Shown here one piece after another: positions 35,510-47,091 of a stretch of 64,000 bases of DNA. Source of the stretch: Ziziphus jujuba (lineage: Eukaryota > Streptophyta > Magnoliopsida > Rosales > Rhamnaceae); contig NC_083387.1 of assembly GCF_031755915.1 (NCBI RefSeq), positions 7,322,501-7,386,500 of the forward strand, in the 5' to 3' direction. Within the stretch, counting starts at the first letter, position 1. The number at the start of each line of letters is the position of its first letter. The notes under the pieces are model-generated. The model saw nothing but the letters and a program-made list of their open reading frames with translations, was not told the origin of the DNA and did not search any database. The position numbers and the translations under genes are program-made.

Positions 35510-38160
35510 AATCTGAGACTAAATCTAATTACATACCAACCTTACAAAAAAAAAGATAAGAACTCAATTATAATGGAAGAAAAAAAGAAAAAAGAAATAC
35601 AACGTAATTACGTGTTTACGGAAACAAATTATTAATTAGATAATTTTCATTTAGTCAACTTTCCTAACAGAAAAAAAAAAAAAAAAGAAGAAAGAAAGTA
35701 ATGGTAAGATACCCTTCTATTTTAAGCTTTAGCTTAGGTTTTAAAGATATTATGATATGTGGCAATTTAACAATTGTGTGATTAAGATAGATTTCTTTCC
35801 TCATAAAAATATATATATATATATATATATATCTATGGATTTCTTTTCATTTTCTTTCCTCATAAAAAAAAAAAAAGGATTTCTTTTCATTTTGGTTATC
35901 TCTTAATAGTTTTTCTATCTTTATTTTCGATTTGAATCCTCTTTGAATCTAATCTTTGCCATATTTTTTTTTTTATATATAATATAATTAATGGCATGTG
36001 GCAATAAAGAAATCAGTAGTCAAGATTTGTTCTATTCTTTATTTTAGTATTTCTAAATTACTTTGAAAGAAAAAAATTTATAGTTTTCATCTATTGGGTA
36101 TCTATTGAAGTGATAAAGGGCTAAAAATAGTTCCTTATTTAATTAAAATTTTAATTTTAAATTATTAATTGATGTGATATCCTCTCACATTTGTATTAGT
36201 TAATATAGATCAATTAACTATTTAAGTCTTTACCAATCGTTCATACAAAATCTCATTGATTTTGTGGAAAGTGGTCATATTTTTGTACGTTTTGACTAGA
36301 GGTGGCAAGTTGTTTTAATTGGTTGTGTCTTATCAATCCATTACTTAAATCTATTAATCATAATAGAATTTTTCAAACCTAACTTGTATCTATTAAATAG
36401 TTATATTAAATGGATTGACATATTTAATAAGATATTATTATTTTTTTACATTATAATATGTTAAATTTTCAATTTATTTGTTATTTTTAATTTTTTATGC
36501 AATAATTTAACTTAATTGTGTTAATTAATGTCAATTTCAAATTAAGAAATTAACCTATTGGTGGTGCCATATATAATTGTGTTGACACTAAAAGGTTAAT
36601 TAGCAAGTTTTTTTCCAAATGGGATTCTCATGTCAAACCCAAATTATCACTCATATAAAATTAACCCATAACACCTTGCCTTATTTAAAATACGATAATA
36701 ATTACTAAAGAATAATTAAATACCCATATTTGATAATTATGATAGATTGTTGATTTTTATTTATCATATTTAATAAAAAGAATATCTGGGTTTTTATTGT
36801 CATATTTCATATTCTACTTTCTTTATTTTTTCAATATTTTACAACTTTGTGTATTTTTGTTGCTTAAACGACTTAACATATACTATACGTATAAAATAAG
36901 TGAGGTTCTTTTTTTTTTTTTTTTAATCATTAAAATATGTGAGGTTAATAATAATAAAAAAATGGTTAAAATACACCAAACCCCTCTATACTGTTAAGTC
37001 CAACTATGTAGAATAATAAATAACAAACTATACTATAGAAATAAATTTGAAATTAAATCCTAACGTCAATTCTTAATTAAAAATTGACTAAAATAGTTTT
37101 TTAAGACAAAAATGCCCTTATTGTATTTATGATGTCTATTATGTTATACTACATAAATATAAATATTTTTTTAAATTGATAAATAATATGATATTAAGAT
37201 TTATTTGATATAGTATAAATGTAAATATAAACATGTTTTATTAAAAAAAAAAAATGGCTACAGTATTATAGTAGAGCCAAGCATTATGGAAAAGAACTTG
37301 GGGTGGGGATGGGAGAGGTGGAGGGTGAAGGAAGGAATTTAGGAATTTGTCAGTTTTATTGTTTTATATTTTCACAAATTATGCTACTGGGGAAAAAGTT
37401 TCAAATTATAATAAAAATAATTCATATTAAAATCACATTTTAAGTTTTGATTTAAAATAGTAACTTAAGAGATTGAATTGTTGTATTCATACACTTGGCC
37501 ATTGATTTTGCCATTCAGCATGCAGTCTTTAATTTGCTTCACAATCGCTGCTAAGCAGCCAAAGTTGTTACTGCTAAACAAGGTGGAAGTGTTTTGAAAT
37601 TACAGAGAAATAAAATTTATATAATATATAAAAGAAAAAAAGTATACGCTACGTGTCAGCATACTAATATTTCAAATTCTTTCCAAAATCATCTTTTTCA
37701 TTATTTATTTATTTATTATTTATGGTGCATATAATGTGTATAATGTGAGGTATTTATTTTTTTAATTTGGAAATCAAAGACAAAAATTGGGGAAATTGAC
37801 ATATATGAAATTTCCATACACAAATTTATTCTTATTTTTATTTTATTTATTTACCTATGGTACATAAAATGTGAGGTATTTATTTTTTGATTTATGTATA
37901 TGGTAGTTTTTTTTTTTTTTGTTACAGTTAGTGGAATTGTCATACACGAAATTATATTGTTATATAGTTTTCACTATATATGAAATTGCCATACATGGAA
38001 TTGCATTATTATACAGTTTTTACCATACACGGAATTGCTCTATTATATGTAACAGAATTGCATTATTATAGTAACTTTTTGAAATAAATTTAAAATAAAT
38101 AAAATATTTTATTTTATTATATTTACCAAATAAGTCAAATATATTTGACTATAAATAATT
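35510..38160. other. AT-rich intergenic DNA
   Basis: Low-complexity AT-rich sequence with a TA tract at about 35810-35832 and several A or T runs. No protein family was recognised. Confidence 0.6.
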
Positions 38161-38162
38161 AG

Positions 38163-38607
38163 GTGCCACCTTCCGATTATTTAAAATTTTGGTATTCAAT
38201 ATTCTATTGGGTTTTACTCTTTCATATGTCTATATTAGTTACTAAAGTTTTTTTTTTGGGTTTAATTTCAATTTATTTTCTTTTTTTGATGGATCTTAAT
38301 AAAAAACATCTTAATTATAAGCATGTGTGTGAACCATGCTATGAATTTTTGATTGACGATGATGATGTTGCTGTGGAAATTAATGTAAAAGAAGAAAACT
38401 TTTTCTCACGAAGAATCCTCATTGATTATAGATTCATCCATATCTATCAATTTTTTCAAGAGGATAGATAACAAAAAGATAAAAAGGAGAAGACGTAAGA
38501 GATTATTCAGGTTGAGAGCATGTAAGAAAGAAGAGTATGATAGTTCTGACAATAAGGTGGTATCGAAATTCTCGGATATTGCGACAACTTCATTGAACAA
38601 GAAGTAA
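38163..38607 (+). other. Unrecognised open frames, possible gene remnant
   Basis: A 102-codon frame (38163-38471) starts hydrophobic and ends with an acidic stretch (IDDDDVAVEINVKEE). An overlapping 61-codon frame in another phase (38422-38607) is strongly basic (KKIKRRRRKR) and ends TAA. Read with one frameshift they could be a broken protein. Base use is richer in G and C than the neighbours. No family was recognised and no function is proposed. Confidence 0.2.
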
Positions 38608-38745
38608 TTTAGGAAGATGAAGCGTTTGTCCTAGACATCATGGTTATTTTTTATGTTTTATTTTTCTTATTTGAATATATTATGTTTATTGGGATTAAAA
38701 TAAAAAAATAGTTTTATTTTAGTTAGTATAAATTTTGTTCTCTTC

Positions 38746-40337
38746 CATGTATCTATCAATCTATTCCATGGTCAAGATTTGTTCTCTTTTATATTTTTTT
38801 TTTAGAAAACAATAGATTTGTTCTCTTTTATGTTTGGTAATAATTATACCTAATGAATACAAAAACAATAGATTTTGATGCTACTTTTATATACCTTTTT
38901 TTTTTTTAAATGTTTATATATTGTCCATAATCGGCAATTCAAGTATCTAGTCAAATTTTTTCCTTTTATATTTGTCCATAATCGGCAACCATGGTACTTC
39001 TATATATTGTCCTTTTTGTTAATAAATTCAAGTATTTAGTCAAATTTTTAATGTTTATATATTGTCCATAATCGGCAATTCAATGTTTTCCATAATTAGC
39101 AATTCAATATATATTTCAATATATATATATATATATATATTGTCAAGAACATATAAATATATATAAACAAATAAATATGGGTTCTTTCTTCGGTAATAAA
39201 TATAACTAATAAATCGATATAAAAGCTGTAGACTTGAATTTGTTAACAAAAATGATAAATATCAATTTTTACCTTATTAGGATGACATTGAAGAATCAAA
39301 TTCAATTTTTTCCTTATTGATTTTTGAAAAATAATATTGAGCTTCCATATCATGCCGTACATAAAGGTATAACTTTTCTATAATTGCATAATATTATAGG
39401 TTGTAACCTCTAAAACTATTTAAATTTTAATTATTTTTTTTGAAGATAAATATCAATTTTTTCCTTATTAGGATGATATTGAATAATCAAAATCAATTAG
39501 TGTGTTTCTCAATCCTGAAGCTCTATCAAATTAGAAGATCTTGATTTTCTTCTCATTTAAGCTCTATCGAATTATTTGCAAATTCAATCGCATGTATCTA
39601 TTAGTCTATTCCATGGTCAAGATTTGGTCTCTTTTATATGCGTTTAAAAAACTTATAAATATAGGTTATTTGGTAATAACTATATTCTAATGAATACAAA
39701 AACAATAGATTTTAATGCTACTTTTATATACCTTTTTTTTTTTTTTATGTTTATATATTGTCCATAATCGGCAATTCAAGTATTTAGTCAAATTTTGTCC
39801 TTCTATATTTGTCCATAAGCAGCAACCATGGTACTTCTATATATTGTCCATTTTGTTAACAAAGTTAAGTATTTAGTCAAGTTTTTAATGTTTATATATT
39901 GTCCATAATCGGCAATTCAATGTTTTCCATAATCAGCAATTCAATATATATTTATATATAAATTGTCAAGAACAGATAAATATATATAAACAAATAAATA
40001 TGGGTTTTTTCTTCGGTAATAAATATAACTAATAAATCGATATAAAAGCTGTAGACTTGAATTTGTTAAAAAAAATGATAAATATCAATTTTTTCCTTAT
40101 TAGGATGACATTGAAGAATCAAATTTAATTTTTTCCTTATTGATTTTTTGAAAATAATATTGAGCATCCATATTATGCCGTACATAAAAGGAATAAATTT
40201 TCTATAATCGTATAATATTATAGGTTGTAACCTCTAAAATTATTTAAATTTTAATTATTTTTTTGGAAGATAAATATCAATTTTTTCCTTATTAGGATGA
40301 CACTGAAGCATCAAAATCAATTAGTGTGTTTCTCAAT
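38746..40337. repeat. Direct duplication, period about 845 bp, two copies
   Basis: Copy one (38746-39513) and copy two (39591-40337) are colinear and very similar, from CATGTATCTAT through CTATTCCATGGTCAAGATTTG to TTAGTGTGTTTCTCAAT. Both contain shorter internal repeats of TTGTCCATAATCGGCAATTCA and TCAAGAACA(T/G)ATAAATAT. A third partial copy of this internal unit lies at about 40455-40580. No coding capacity was recognised. The unit may be a non-autonomous transposon remnant. Confidence 0.8.
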
Positions 40338-41164
40338 TTGCTTCTCACCGGTTCCAAATGCTATAATTTGTGCAAAAAACAATTAAAATAGCATAATTGA
40401 TGTACCAAATGCTGAACTTTCTAAAAAATGCATTTTCTTATAACTATTTAATTATGAAATATTTATATATATATATATATATATTGTCAAGAACATATGG
40501 CAATTCAATATTTGTATATTGTCCATAATCGGCAATTCAATATATATTTATATATGTTATCAAGAATAGATGGCATAATGTTGGGTATATTACCAAAAAT
40601 ATTGATTTATTATATACTTATTATGTATTACATCATGATTCCCGATCAGTTATTTGAATCATCAATTAATTAGGGAGGTTGACAAAGGAATTATACTCAT
40701 TTGTCATTGTTTTTAAATGCCACAGATGGAAAAATTATTTGAACATCAATTATTTAAATTTGAATTTAAATTTAAATTCCACATATGAAATAAATTAAAT
40801 ACATAAGCATTTTTGAATTTGATTTTCATGAGTGAATGGTATTATGTATAGATATCAAATTTTTAGTTATTAACAAATATTTATAATATACATTGAAAGA
40901 AATAAGATCCAAATATACTTATTAACAATAAAATTTTTAAAATAAGTTTTATAATATGGACAGGCAGATCGATTTTATCAATGAGATTAATGCTAACAAG
41001 ATGCAGTGGACGCTCAAAGTTCGAATCTAATGACTTTAAGAGGTGCCAAGCTTTGATGTCAAGACAGAAATTAGTAGTATTGAAACGGTATTAATGGATG
41101 AGCATGTAATGTTTTGTCCTTTTTTTTTTTTAAAAAAAAATTTTCATTATATGTTAGTGATATA

Positions 41165-41199
<35 letters not shown>
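41165..41199 (+). repeat. (TTA)n microsatellite
   Basis: About 12 copies of a TTA/ATT triplet, followed by TA-rich tracts. Confidence 0.85.
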
Positions 41200-41200
<1 letters not shown>

Positions 41201-41239
41201 CAATATAAGAATATATATATATATATATATTTATGTATA

Positions 41240-41360
41240 TATATAATTTCGTGCATGGGTATATATATATAGTGATATTATTAGTATACAATATAATATT
41301 ATACATATAATAATATAATATATATATATATATATATAATTTCGTGGATGTGTATATATT
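41240..41360 (+). repeat. Short direct repeat resembling decayed Helitron 3' ends
   Basis: AATTTCGTGCATGGGTATATA (41245) recurs as AATTTCGTGGATGTGTATATA (about 41339). The phrase resembles the GTGCATCGCACGGGTATGTAT end found before the CTAG at 47088, but neither copy keeps a clear hairpin and CTAG. Confidence 0.3.
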
Positions 41361-42207
41361 ATATATAATATAAATAATATATCCTTAGTCTATAATATAA
41401 ATGAGAGGAGCCGGAGGATTTGGTCATGTTTTACTATTCATAATGGTTCAAAAACGACCATCTTTTTAGTGTTTTATTATTATTTTTTTTTTGTGCTTTC
41501 AGTTTGCATATCCATAAATACACTTTAGTGATCATTTTATTTCTTTATATTTAGGCATTTCTTTTGGAAATTTGGAGGAATTTGAGGGTTATTGATGTCT
41601 TTTCAAGTATTTACTAACTTTCGTATGGGAAGTTATCTTTCCTTGCTTGTGGATTCTTCTTTCCTTCTTCCATTGAAGTTCGGAGTCACCCCCAAAAGAA
41701 AAGGGCCCAAAAAAAAAAAAAAAAGAAGGAAGAAAAGAAAAAGAACTTTGGAATCTGCTTCAAGTTTATCTAGGTTATCTGGTGAGTATATATTTTATTT
41801 TATTTTTTCTTTCTTTCCTCATTTATTCGTCCTTCCTCCTCAAAATTTGAACTGAAGGGTGGATGGTTTTTGAGCAATGTTTAACATTATTTTTTATGAT
41901 TATTGGAGAAGCATGCAATCTTGCTTTGGATTTCTTTTCTTGTTTTTTCCCCATTTTTTTGTATTTTGTTTTGTACGTTTTTGTATTTTCGTTTCCAATC
42001 TATGATATATTTTTGATTTGATCTGCCTTTGCTCTTTCTAAGATCTTTGATTTTTTTTTTCTTTTTTGGTCTTTCTGCGTGGTCTGACCTTGTTGCTAAG
42101 CTTAAAGCTTGCTTTTTGTTTATTTTTCTAAATTTTACAGAGATGGGTTGGACAAAGAAATGGGAAAAGATGGAGTTTTTGAAAGAGTAATAAGAGAGAA
42201 GAAAGAT

Positions 42208-42209
<2 letters not shown>

Positions 42210-42247
<38 letters not shown>
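42210..42247 (+). repeat. (GA)n microsatellite
   Basis: An uninterrupted GA tract of about 38 bases. A second GA tract lies at 42391-42434. Confidence 0.9.
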
Positions 42248-42251
<4 letters not shown>

Positions 42252-42389
42252 GAGAGAAAAAACAGCACCATCCACTCACATATCAAAAAGGGCATCGGGT
42301 TCTCTTTCTATACAAAAAAGTAGGTTTGTATCGATTCACCTCCCACTGTGAATATGCATTATTAAGAGACTTTGTGCTGTTGGACACAA

Positions 42390-42390
<1 letters not shown>

Positions 42391-42422
<32 letters not shown>

Positions 42423-42434
42423 GAGAGAGAGAGA
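42391..42434 (+). repeat. (GA)n microsatellite with one interruption
   Basis: A GA tract of about 44 bases interrupted once by GGGA. With the tract at 42210 it gives open frames of Arg-Glu repeats, which are not taken as genes. Confidence 0.9.
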
Positions 42435-44754
42435 CAAAAAAAGAAATAGAAAAGCAAAGAAAGAGTGAGAGAAAGTAGGAGAGAGAGAGTAATGTAATGT
42501 GTGATTTGTCATGGAGGCTATGTTTTTCAAAATGTTAGTTTCAGTCCCTCCCTCCATCCCTCCCTCTCTTTTTAATTTCCAAACTCGCACAGAAGGCCCA
42601 TGTTTGCCATATTAGAAGACAAAAAAATGATGAAAAAATAAAATATAGGTAGGAGAAATAAAAATAAATTTGTCCAATTTATATTATTCAAAGTAGTTTC
42701 AATTTCATTTTAATCTTCTTAGTTGATAAAGATAAAGAAGGTTAAGCCTTTTAGCTTCATGTTAATATTTTTCTTACAAAGCCAAATGTGATTCAGTAAA
42801 GATGAAGAAAATCGAAAGTAGAGGATTTATGAGTAGTTTTGATATCACGTAAATGAATCGTAGGATCACACTGCTGATTGCTTTAAATATCACTGAGGAT
42901 TTTTAGAATTCTATCATTTTTTTTTTGGTTTTTGGATTGTTATGTTTATTGTAAAGGATAGGGATGAAGAAACATATATTATGAATAGTAAAACATGATC
43001 AAATTCTGTGACTATTCTTATTTATATTATAATAATAGAAGAAGATTATATGCTAATGATGTGGAAGCCACATATAATATGAATATGTTATTATTTGAAT
43101 TTTTCAACTTCAAAAAGTGTAGATTTTGGCTCTTTCGTAGAAATAAAAGTCCTTAGAAATTTGATTTGTTGTCTCGTTTTATCTTTAAATTTTGTTGGAT
43201 ATTAAAAATTTATTTTTTTAAAAAAAATAGCAAGTGTACTTTTTATTTTTATTTTTATAATTATATACTTGCTAATGTTTTTGTAAATTTTTATTTTTTT
43301 TAGGTGTTAATTGCTGCTACATCTTACATTTGATCTCACTTTTGTTTGTTAACAAGTTTAGCAAGTTCAGTTATTTATATATATATATATATATATATTT
43401 GTTTCTTTTCTAAATATCTTTTTTAAAGTTTTCAAAAAAAATTTACATAATTTTGGTTTTGTGAAATTGTTGTGTTAGTATGTTATTATTGGTAGGTAAA
43501 GATGATATTGACAATTTCTCTACATAAGTTGTCATGAATAATAGTATAACTATTATTAAAAGGAAAAAAAAATATATTGTAAAAATATATGAAGGTGTCA
43601 TTAAAGGTTTTTTTTTTTTTCTTCTTTTTTGGTATTACATGCTTGATTACTAGATTTATGTAGTTGAATATTTAAAAAAAATTCTTTTTTTTTTTTTGAA
43701 ATATGTTGTGATCTTATCTTTTTATCCATCTTTGTTTCTCTTATATATTTTTTTACCTTGCATTTTCTATTGTGAAAATAGAATTTAGTGTGTTTAAGAT
43801 TTTGGAGATGGATTTATAGATCTTTATTAGTTGTGAATGCAATCTTGAAATCATAATGTAGATAACAAACCAATGTTAAAATAGAAAAAAATGTACTTTA
43901 AAGTGGTATTAGCTATATGGATAGATAACCTTAAAAATAGTTGTTGCTCGTTATCTTTTGTTGTAATCCATTAGGTTAATGCCTCAATCTTTACCTCTGC
44001 TCTCTCCATCCAATGCCACTTCAATGATCTAAGTTTGACTCCCAAGTCAACCTTCTAACAAGGCCTCATGGGCAATAAATTCCCTTTCAAGCTAAAAAAT
44101 TAACATTTAAGCTAAAGAAAGTTAGAAATTAAGCTTGGTAAAAGAATGACGAAAGCATACCTCTTTCTTTACCCAGTGTGTTCCTTTTAAAGCTCTCATT
44201 TTCCATTTCTTGGTTTTATTCCTAACATTACCTTTGAATTTTGTCCAATGGTCAATTTCTTAACTAGTTTTTATCCCTAGATGGGACTTATCATTGCCAT
44301 GGTAAAATCCTTCTTTTTGGTTTTCCTCTGGTCTTTTTTTTTGTGCACACCATGCCATACTGGTTAACTTTGTATTTTAGTTTCCCAAGGTGGTTCACGG
44401 TTACTTAGATTCATGTGCATGATTTTTCTTTCAATAAGATTATACTCACGGCCTTGGTCTTCAGTATTTTAAGCATAACAAGCATGGCTAGGTTCTCTTG
44501 GTGACCTATGTTGCGTTGGTAATATTACAACAAAGCCATCTTATACTTTAGGATTGTATTAGCACGGTAAGTCCTATAATCTAATAGAAACAATTTGGTG
44601 TGAAGGTTAATATTTTCTTATCACATTCAATTTTGTATAATGTAAAATCCCTTATTCAATTATAGTCAAAAAAATGTTGTACGCTAAATGCATTTCATAT
44701 TATTTAGTTTATGATTAATTATCATTTCTAATTGGTAATTTTTCTTTTATTTAG

Positions 44755-45250
44755 GTGCCGAGTCATTGTTGATTTGATAGATGATTCTTCATTTTTGAAT
44801 GTTACATTGTTCGGAAATCAATCTGAAAAATTTCTTGGTTGCACTGCATATGAGTTGATGAATAACTCTGATGGGGTAATATAATTCTTTACATATCTAT
44901 TTGAGGAAATGAGTTGTCAGTTTTAACTTCTTCTTTGAAAAAACATATATAAATAATGTAAATGCTTATGTGAGTACTAACTGTGAATCTTTTTTTTAGG
45001 ATACTGTTAAAGATATTGAAAAAATTGCTACATTATCCAGTAGTCATAAGCTTCTAATTCAAGCTAAAGCATCTAAACATGAATATCATGATATTATAAG
45101 ATGAAAATACACAATTTCTTTCTATTTGTGATACTATTTCAAAAGAAATCAACATATTGACACAAACAAATGTCTCAAGCGATGCTGAAGTTAGTCAGGT
45201 TTTTGAAATTGTTGAAGAGTAAAGTGGAAAATCATTAGACATAACTGAAT
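44755..45250 (+). pseudogene. Replication protein A-like (RPA1 C-terminal domain) remnant
   Basis: An exon from 44755 (after TTATTTAG) to 44875 (before GTAATA) encodes CRVIVDLIDDSSFLNVTLFG and GCTAYELMNNSDG, the C-terminal OB-fold of the RPA1-like proteins that travel with plant Helitrons. A second exon from 45000 (after TTTTTTTAG) encodes DTVKDIEKIATLSSSHKLLI and KASKHEYHDIIR. Then an in-frame TGA interrupts before KYTIS, which is family sequence. A further frame at 45332-45529 may be its disordered tail. RPA1 binds single-stranded DNA. The TGA and the missing upstream exons make this a remnant. Confidence 0.75.
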
Positions 45251-46291
45251 TGAGAGGAATGAACATGTTTGATATATTATATCTTAAGTGAAATTACATG
45301 GATTTTTATTTAATGTTTTGATGCATGTATATTGGAACTTTCAAAATCAGATATATCTAGAAATATTGACGATGCTAAGATAGAACAAGTGAACAATGAA
45401 GATAAAGTTTTAGCTAATTTGGTTTCAAAGCCTGTTACAAGAAACAATGTAGCAAAGAAACTAAAGCTAATGTCTTTCAAAAGTGCAGGTGAGGCAGATC
45501 CAATAGTGCTGAATGTTGAAAATATTTAGAGTTTGATGAAGGTAGGAAGTAGCTTGCCAAGCTTAAAGACAATGCTTAGTTTGTCATCACAAGAACAATC
45601 TTTTTGTTAATGTTGACATGATAGATTACTATCAGTTCATAAGTAGATTATTATCAGCCTTTTGTGAACTCATAGCACATTTTGACTATATTATGATAGT
45701 AACACTAACATTATTATTTTGTACATTGCAAAATGTAAAAAAAAATTGATTTAGGTATAACCTAATACATTTCTATTAAATCGTACAATTTATCTTAGGA
45801 AGATAGGAATGATGCTAAGATAGTTTCATCTATAACACAAGTATTTTGTGACAACTTTTTGTTTAATGAAAGTAAAATAGTAATTATGGGTTTTAAGATT
45901 GTACTTATATTTTCTATGATCATTTTTTATTTTTGTGCTTCTTGTAGTTAATATATAAATCCATAAATGATTTAATCTCATGATAATGGATTAGAATCAA
46001 AATAAATTGTTTACATTTTAATTAGTTTTAAAATTAATTTATTCTCAGTAAATGGCTAAAGACATTTCAATATTGATTGGTGTATTAAAAAAAAAAAATT
46101 TGCAAGGATGAAGCTAGAATCTAATTAGGCATGGTAATGATTTTTGCTTTCTTTATGTCTGTTAATAGTTTAAAATTAAATCCTTATAAAAGAATTGGAA
46201 AATATTAATTAAAAATATTAATTTAAAAACTTTTTAATTCAAATTTTTCCAAATCAATTAAAAACTATTAAACATCCAAATTTAATCCAAG

Positions 46292-46320
46292 CCACGTGCA
46301 TTGCACGTGGCCATACCTAG
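46292..46320 (+). other. Helitron 3' terminus: hairpin plus CTAG
   Basis: CCACGTGC-ATT-GCACGTGG forms a perfect 8-bp hairpin. Seven bases later CTAG (46317-46320) is followed by T, matching the rolling-circle element terminus. Confidence 0.75.
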
Positions 46321-46464
46321 TTATTTATAATATATATGCAATATCATGCATGTCTATATAATATACTAAATAATATATGTATATATATATATATATATAA
46401 TGTATAATATATATAATATTATACATCTATTCTTTTGTTTAAGGTTTAAACATTTTTCCCAACA

Positions 46465-46949
46465 ATATAATAATGTTTTGGGTTGCCTAATCATTAGCTA
46501 AAATTGAAGGTTGGTGTCCCCATTATGCTATTAAGAAATGTTGATCATTCTTCGGGGTTGTGCAATGGGATTAGATTGGTCATTACAAGGCTTGACAGTC
46601 ATGTTCTCGAAGGTAAAGTTATTTCGTGGAGCAATATTGGGTTTAAAGTGTTTAGTCTAAGAATGACTTTAACTCCATCGGATCCAAGGTTACCTTTTAA
46701 GTTTCAAATAAGACAATATCTTTTGGTTGTATCATATGCTATGACTATTAATAAGAGTCAAGATCAATATCTTTCACATGTCGGAATTTACTTAAAAAAC
46801 CAGTTTTCAGTCATGGACAGTTATATGTTGTAGTCTCTAGAGTTACAAATAGGAAATGATTGAAGATATTAATTTGTGATGAAGTTGGAGAACCTACCAA
46901 TTCAACTACTAATATGGTCTTTAAAGAAATTTTTCAAAATTTGGATTAG
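46465..46949 (+). pseudogene. Helitron helicase (PIF1-like) C-terminal remnant
   Basis: The sequence encodes LPNH, a stop, then LKLKVGVPIMLLRNVD, GLCNGIRLVITRLDSHVLEG, LTPSDPRLPFKFQIRQ, AMTINKSQDQYLSHVGIYL and, after frame breaks, LKILICDEVGEPTNSTT and FQNLD. This is the end of the helicase domain of plant Rep/Helicase proteins, including the MTINKSQ superfamily-1 motif (normally followed by GQ; here DQ). An in-frame TAG precedes LKLK, a frameshift follows QFSVMD and another stop interrupts VTNRK. The Rep domain and most of the helicase are missing. It lies in a short Helitron fragment ending at 47091. Confidence 0.88.
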
Positions 46950-47066
46950 TTATGTTAAATTTAAGATTTTAGCTTAATATTGTTTTTATAATGCTTTATA
47001 TTTGATTTGATTATAATTCTTTTTTATAATCTATTATCAAAATAATATATTGTAATTATATATGTA

Positions 47067-47091
47067 GTGCATCGCACGGGTATGTATCTAG
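47067..47091 (+). other. Second Helitron 3' terminus: hairpin plus CTAG
   Basis: GTGC-ATC-GCAC forms a short hairpin (47067-47077), followed by GGGTATGTAT and CTAG (47088-47091), then T. It lies about 140 bases after the end of the helicase remnant, as expected for that element's 3' end. Confidence 0.65.

Larger units (their letters stand above)
41389..46320 (+). mobile_element. Helitron remnant with RPA-like exons (left end uncertain)
   Basis: The right end is well supported: a hairpin of CCACGTGC and GCACGTGG with a 3-base loop (46292-46309) is followed by CCATAC and CTAG, then T, the usual Helitron terminus. Inside lie RPA-like exons, commonly carried by plant Helitrons. The left end proposed at 41389 (TCTATAATATAAATGAGAG) resembles Helitron 5' ends, but the preceding base is G rather than the expected A. 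No helicase or Rep was recognised within it. Confidence 0.5.

Noticed and set aside
38880..40580. CRISPR-like array from the repeated TCCATAATCGGCAATTCA phrase
   Set aside because: Spacing is irregular, the copies belong to a larger direct duplication, and this is a plant nuclear genome.
42109..42590. Arg-Glu and Ser-Leu rich frames around the GA microsatellites
   Set aside because: They are translations of simple GA/CT repeats.
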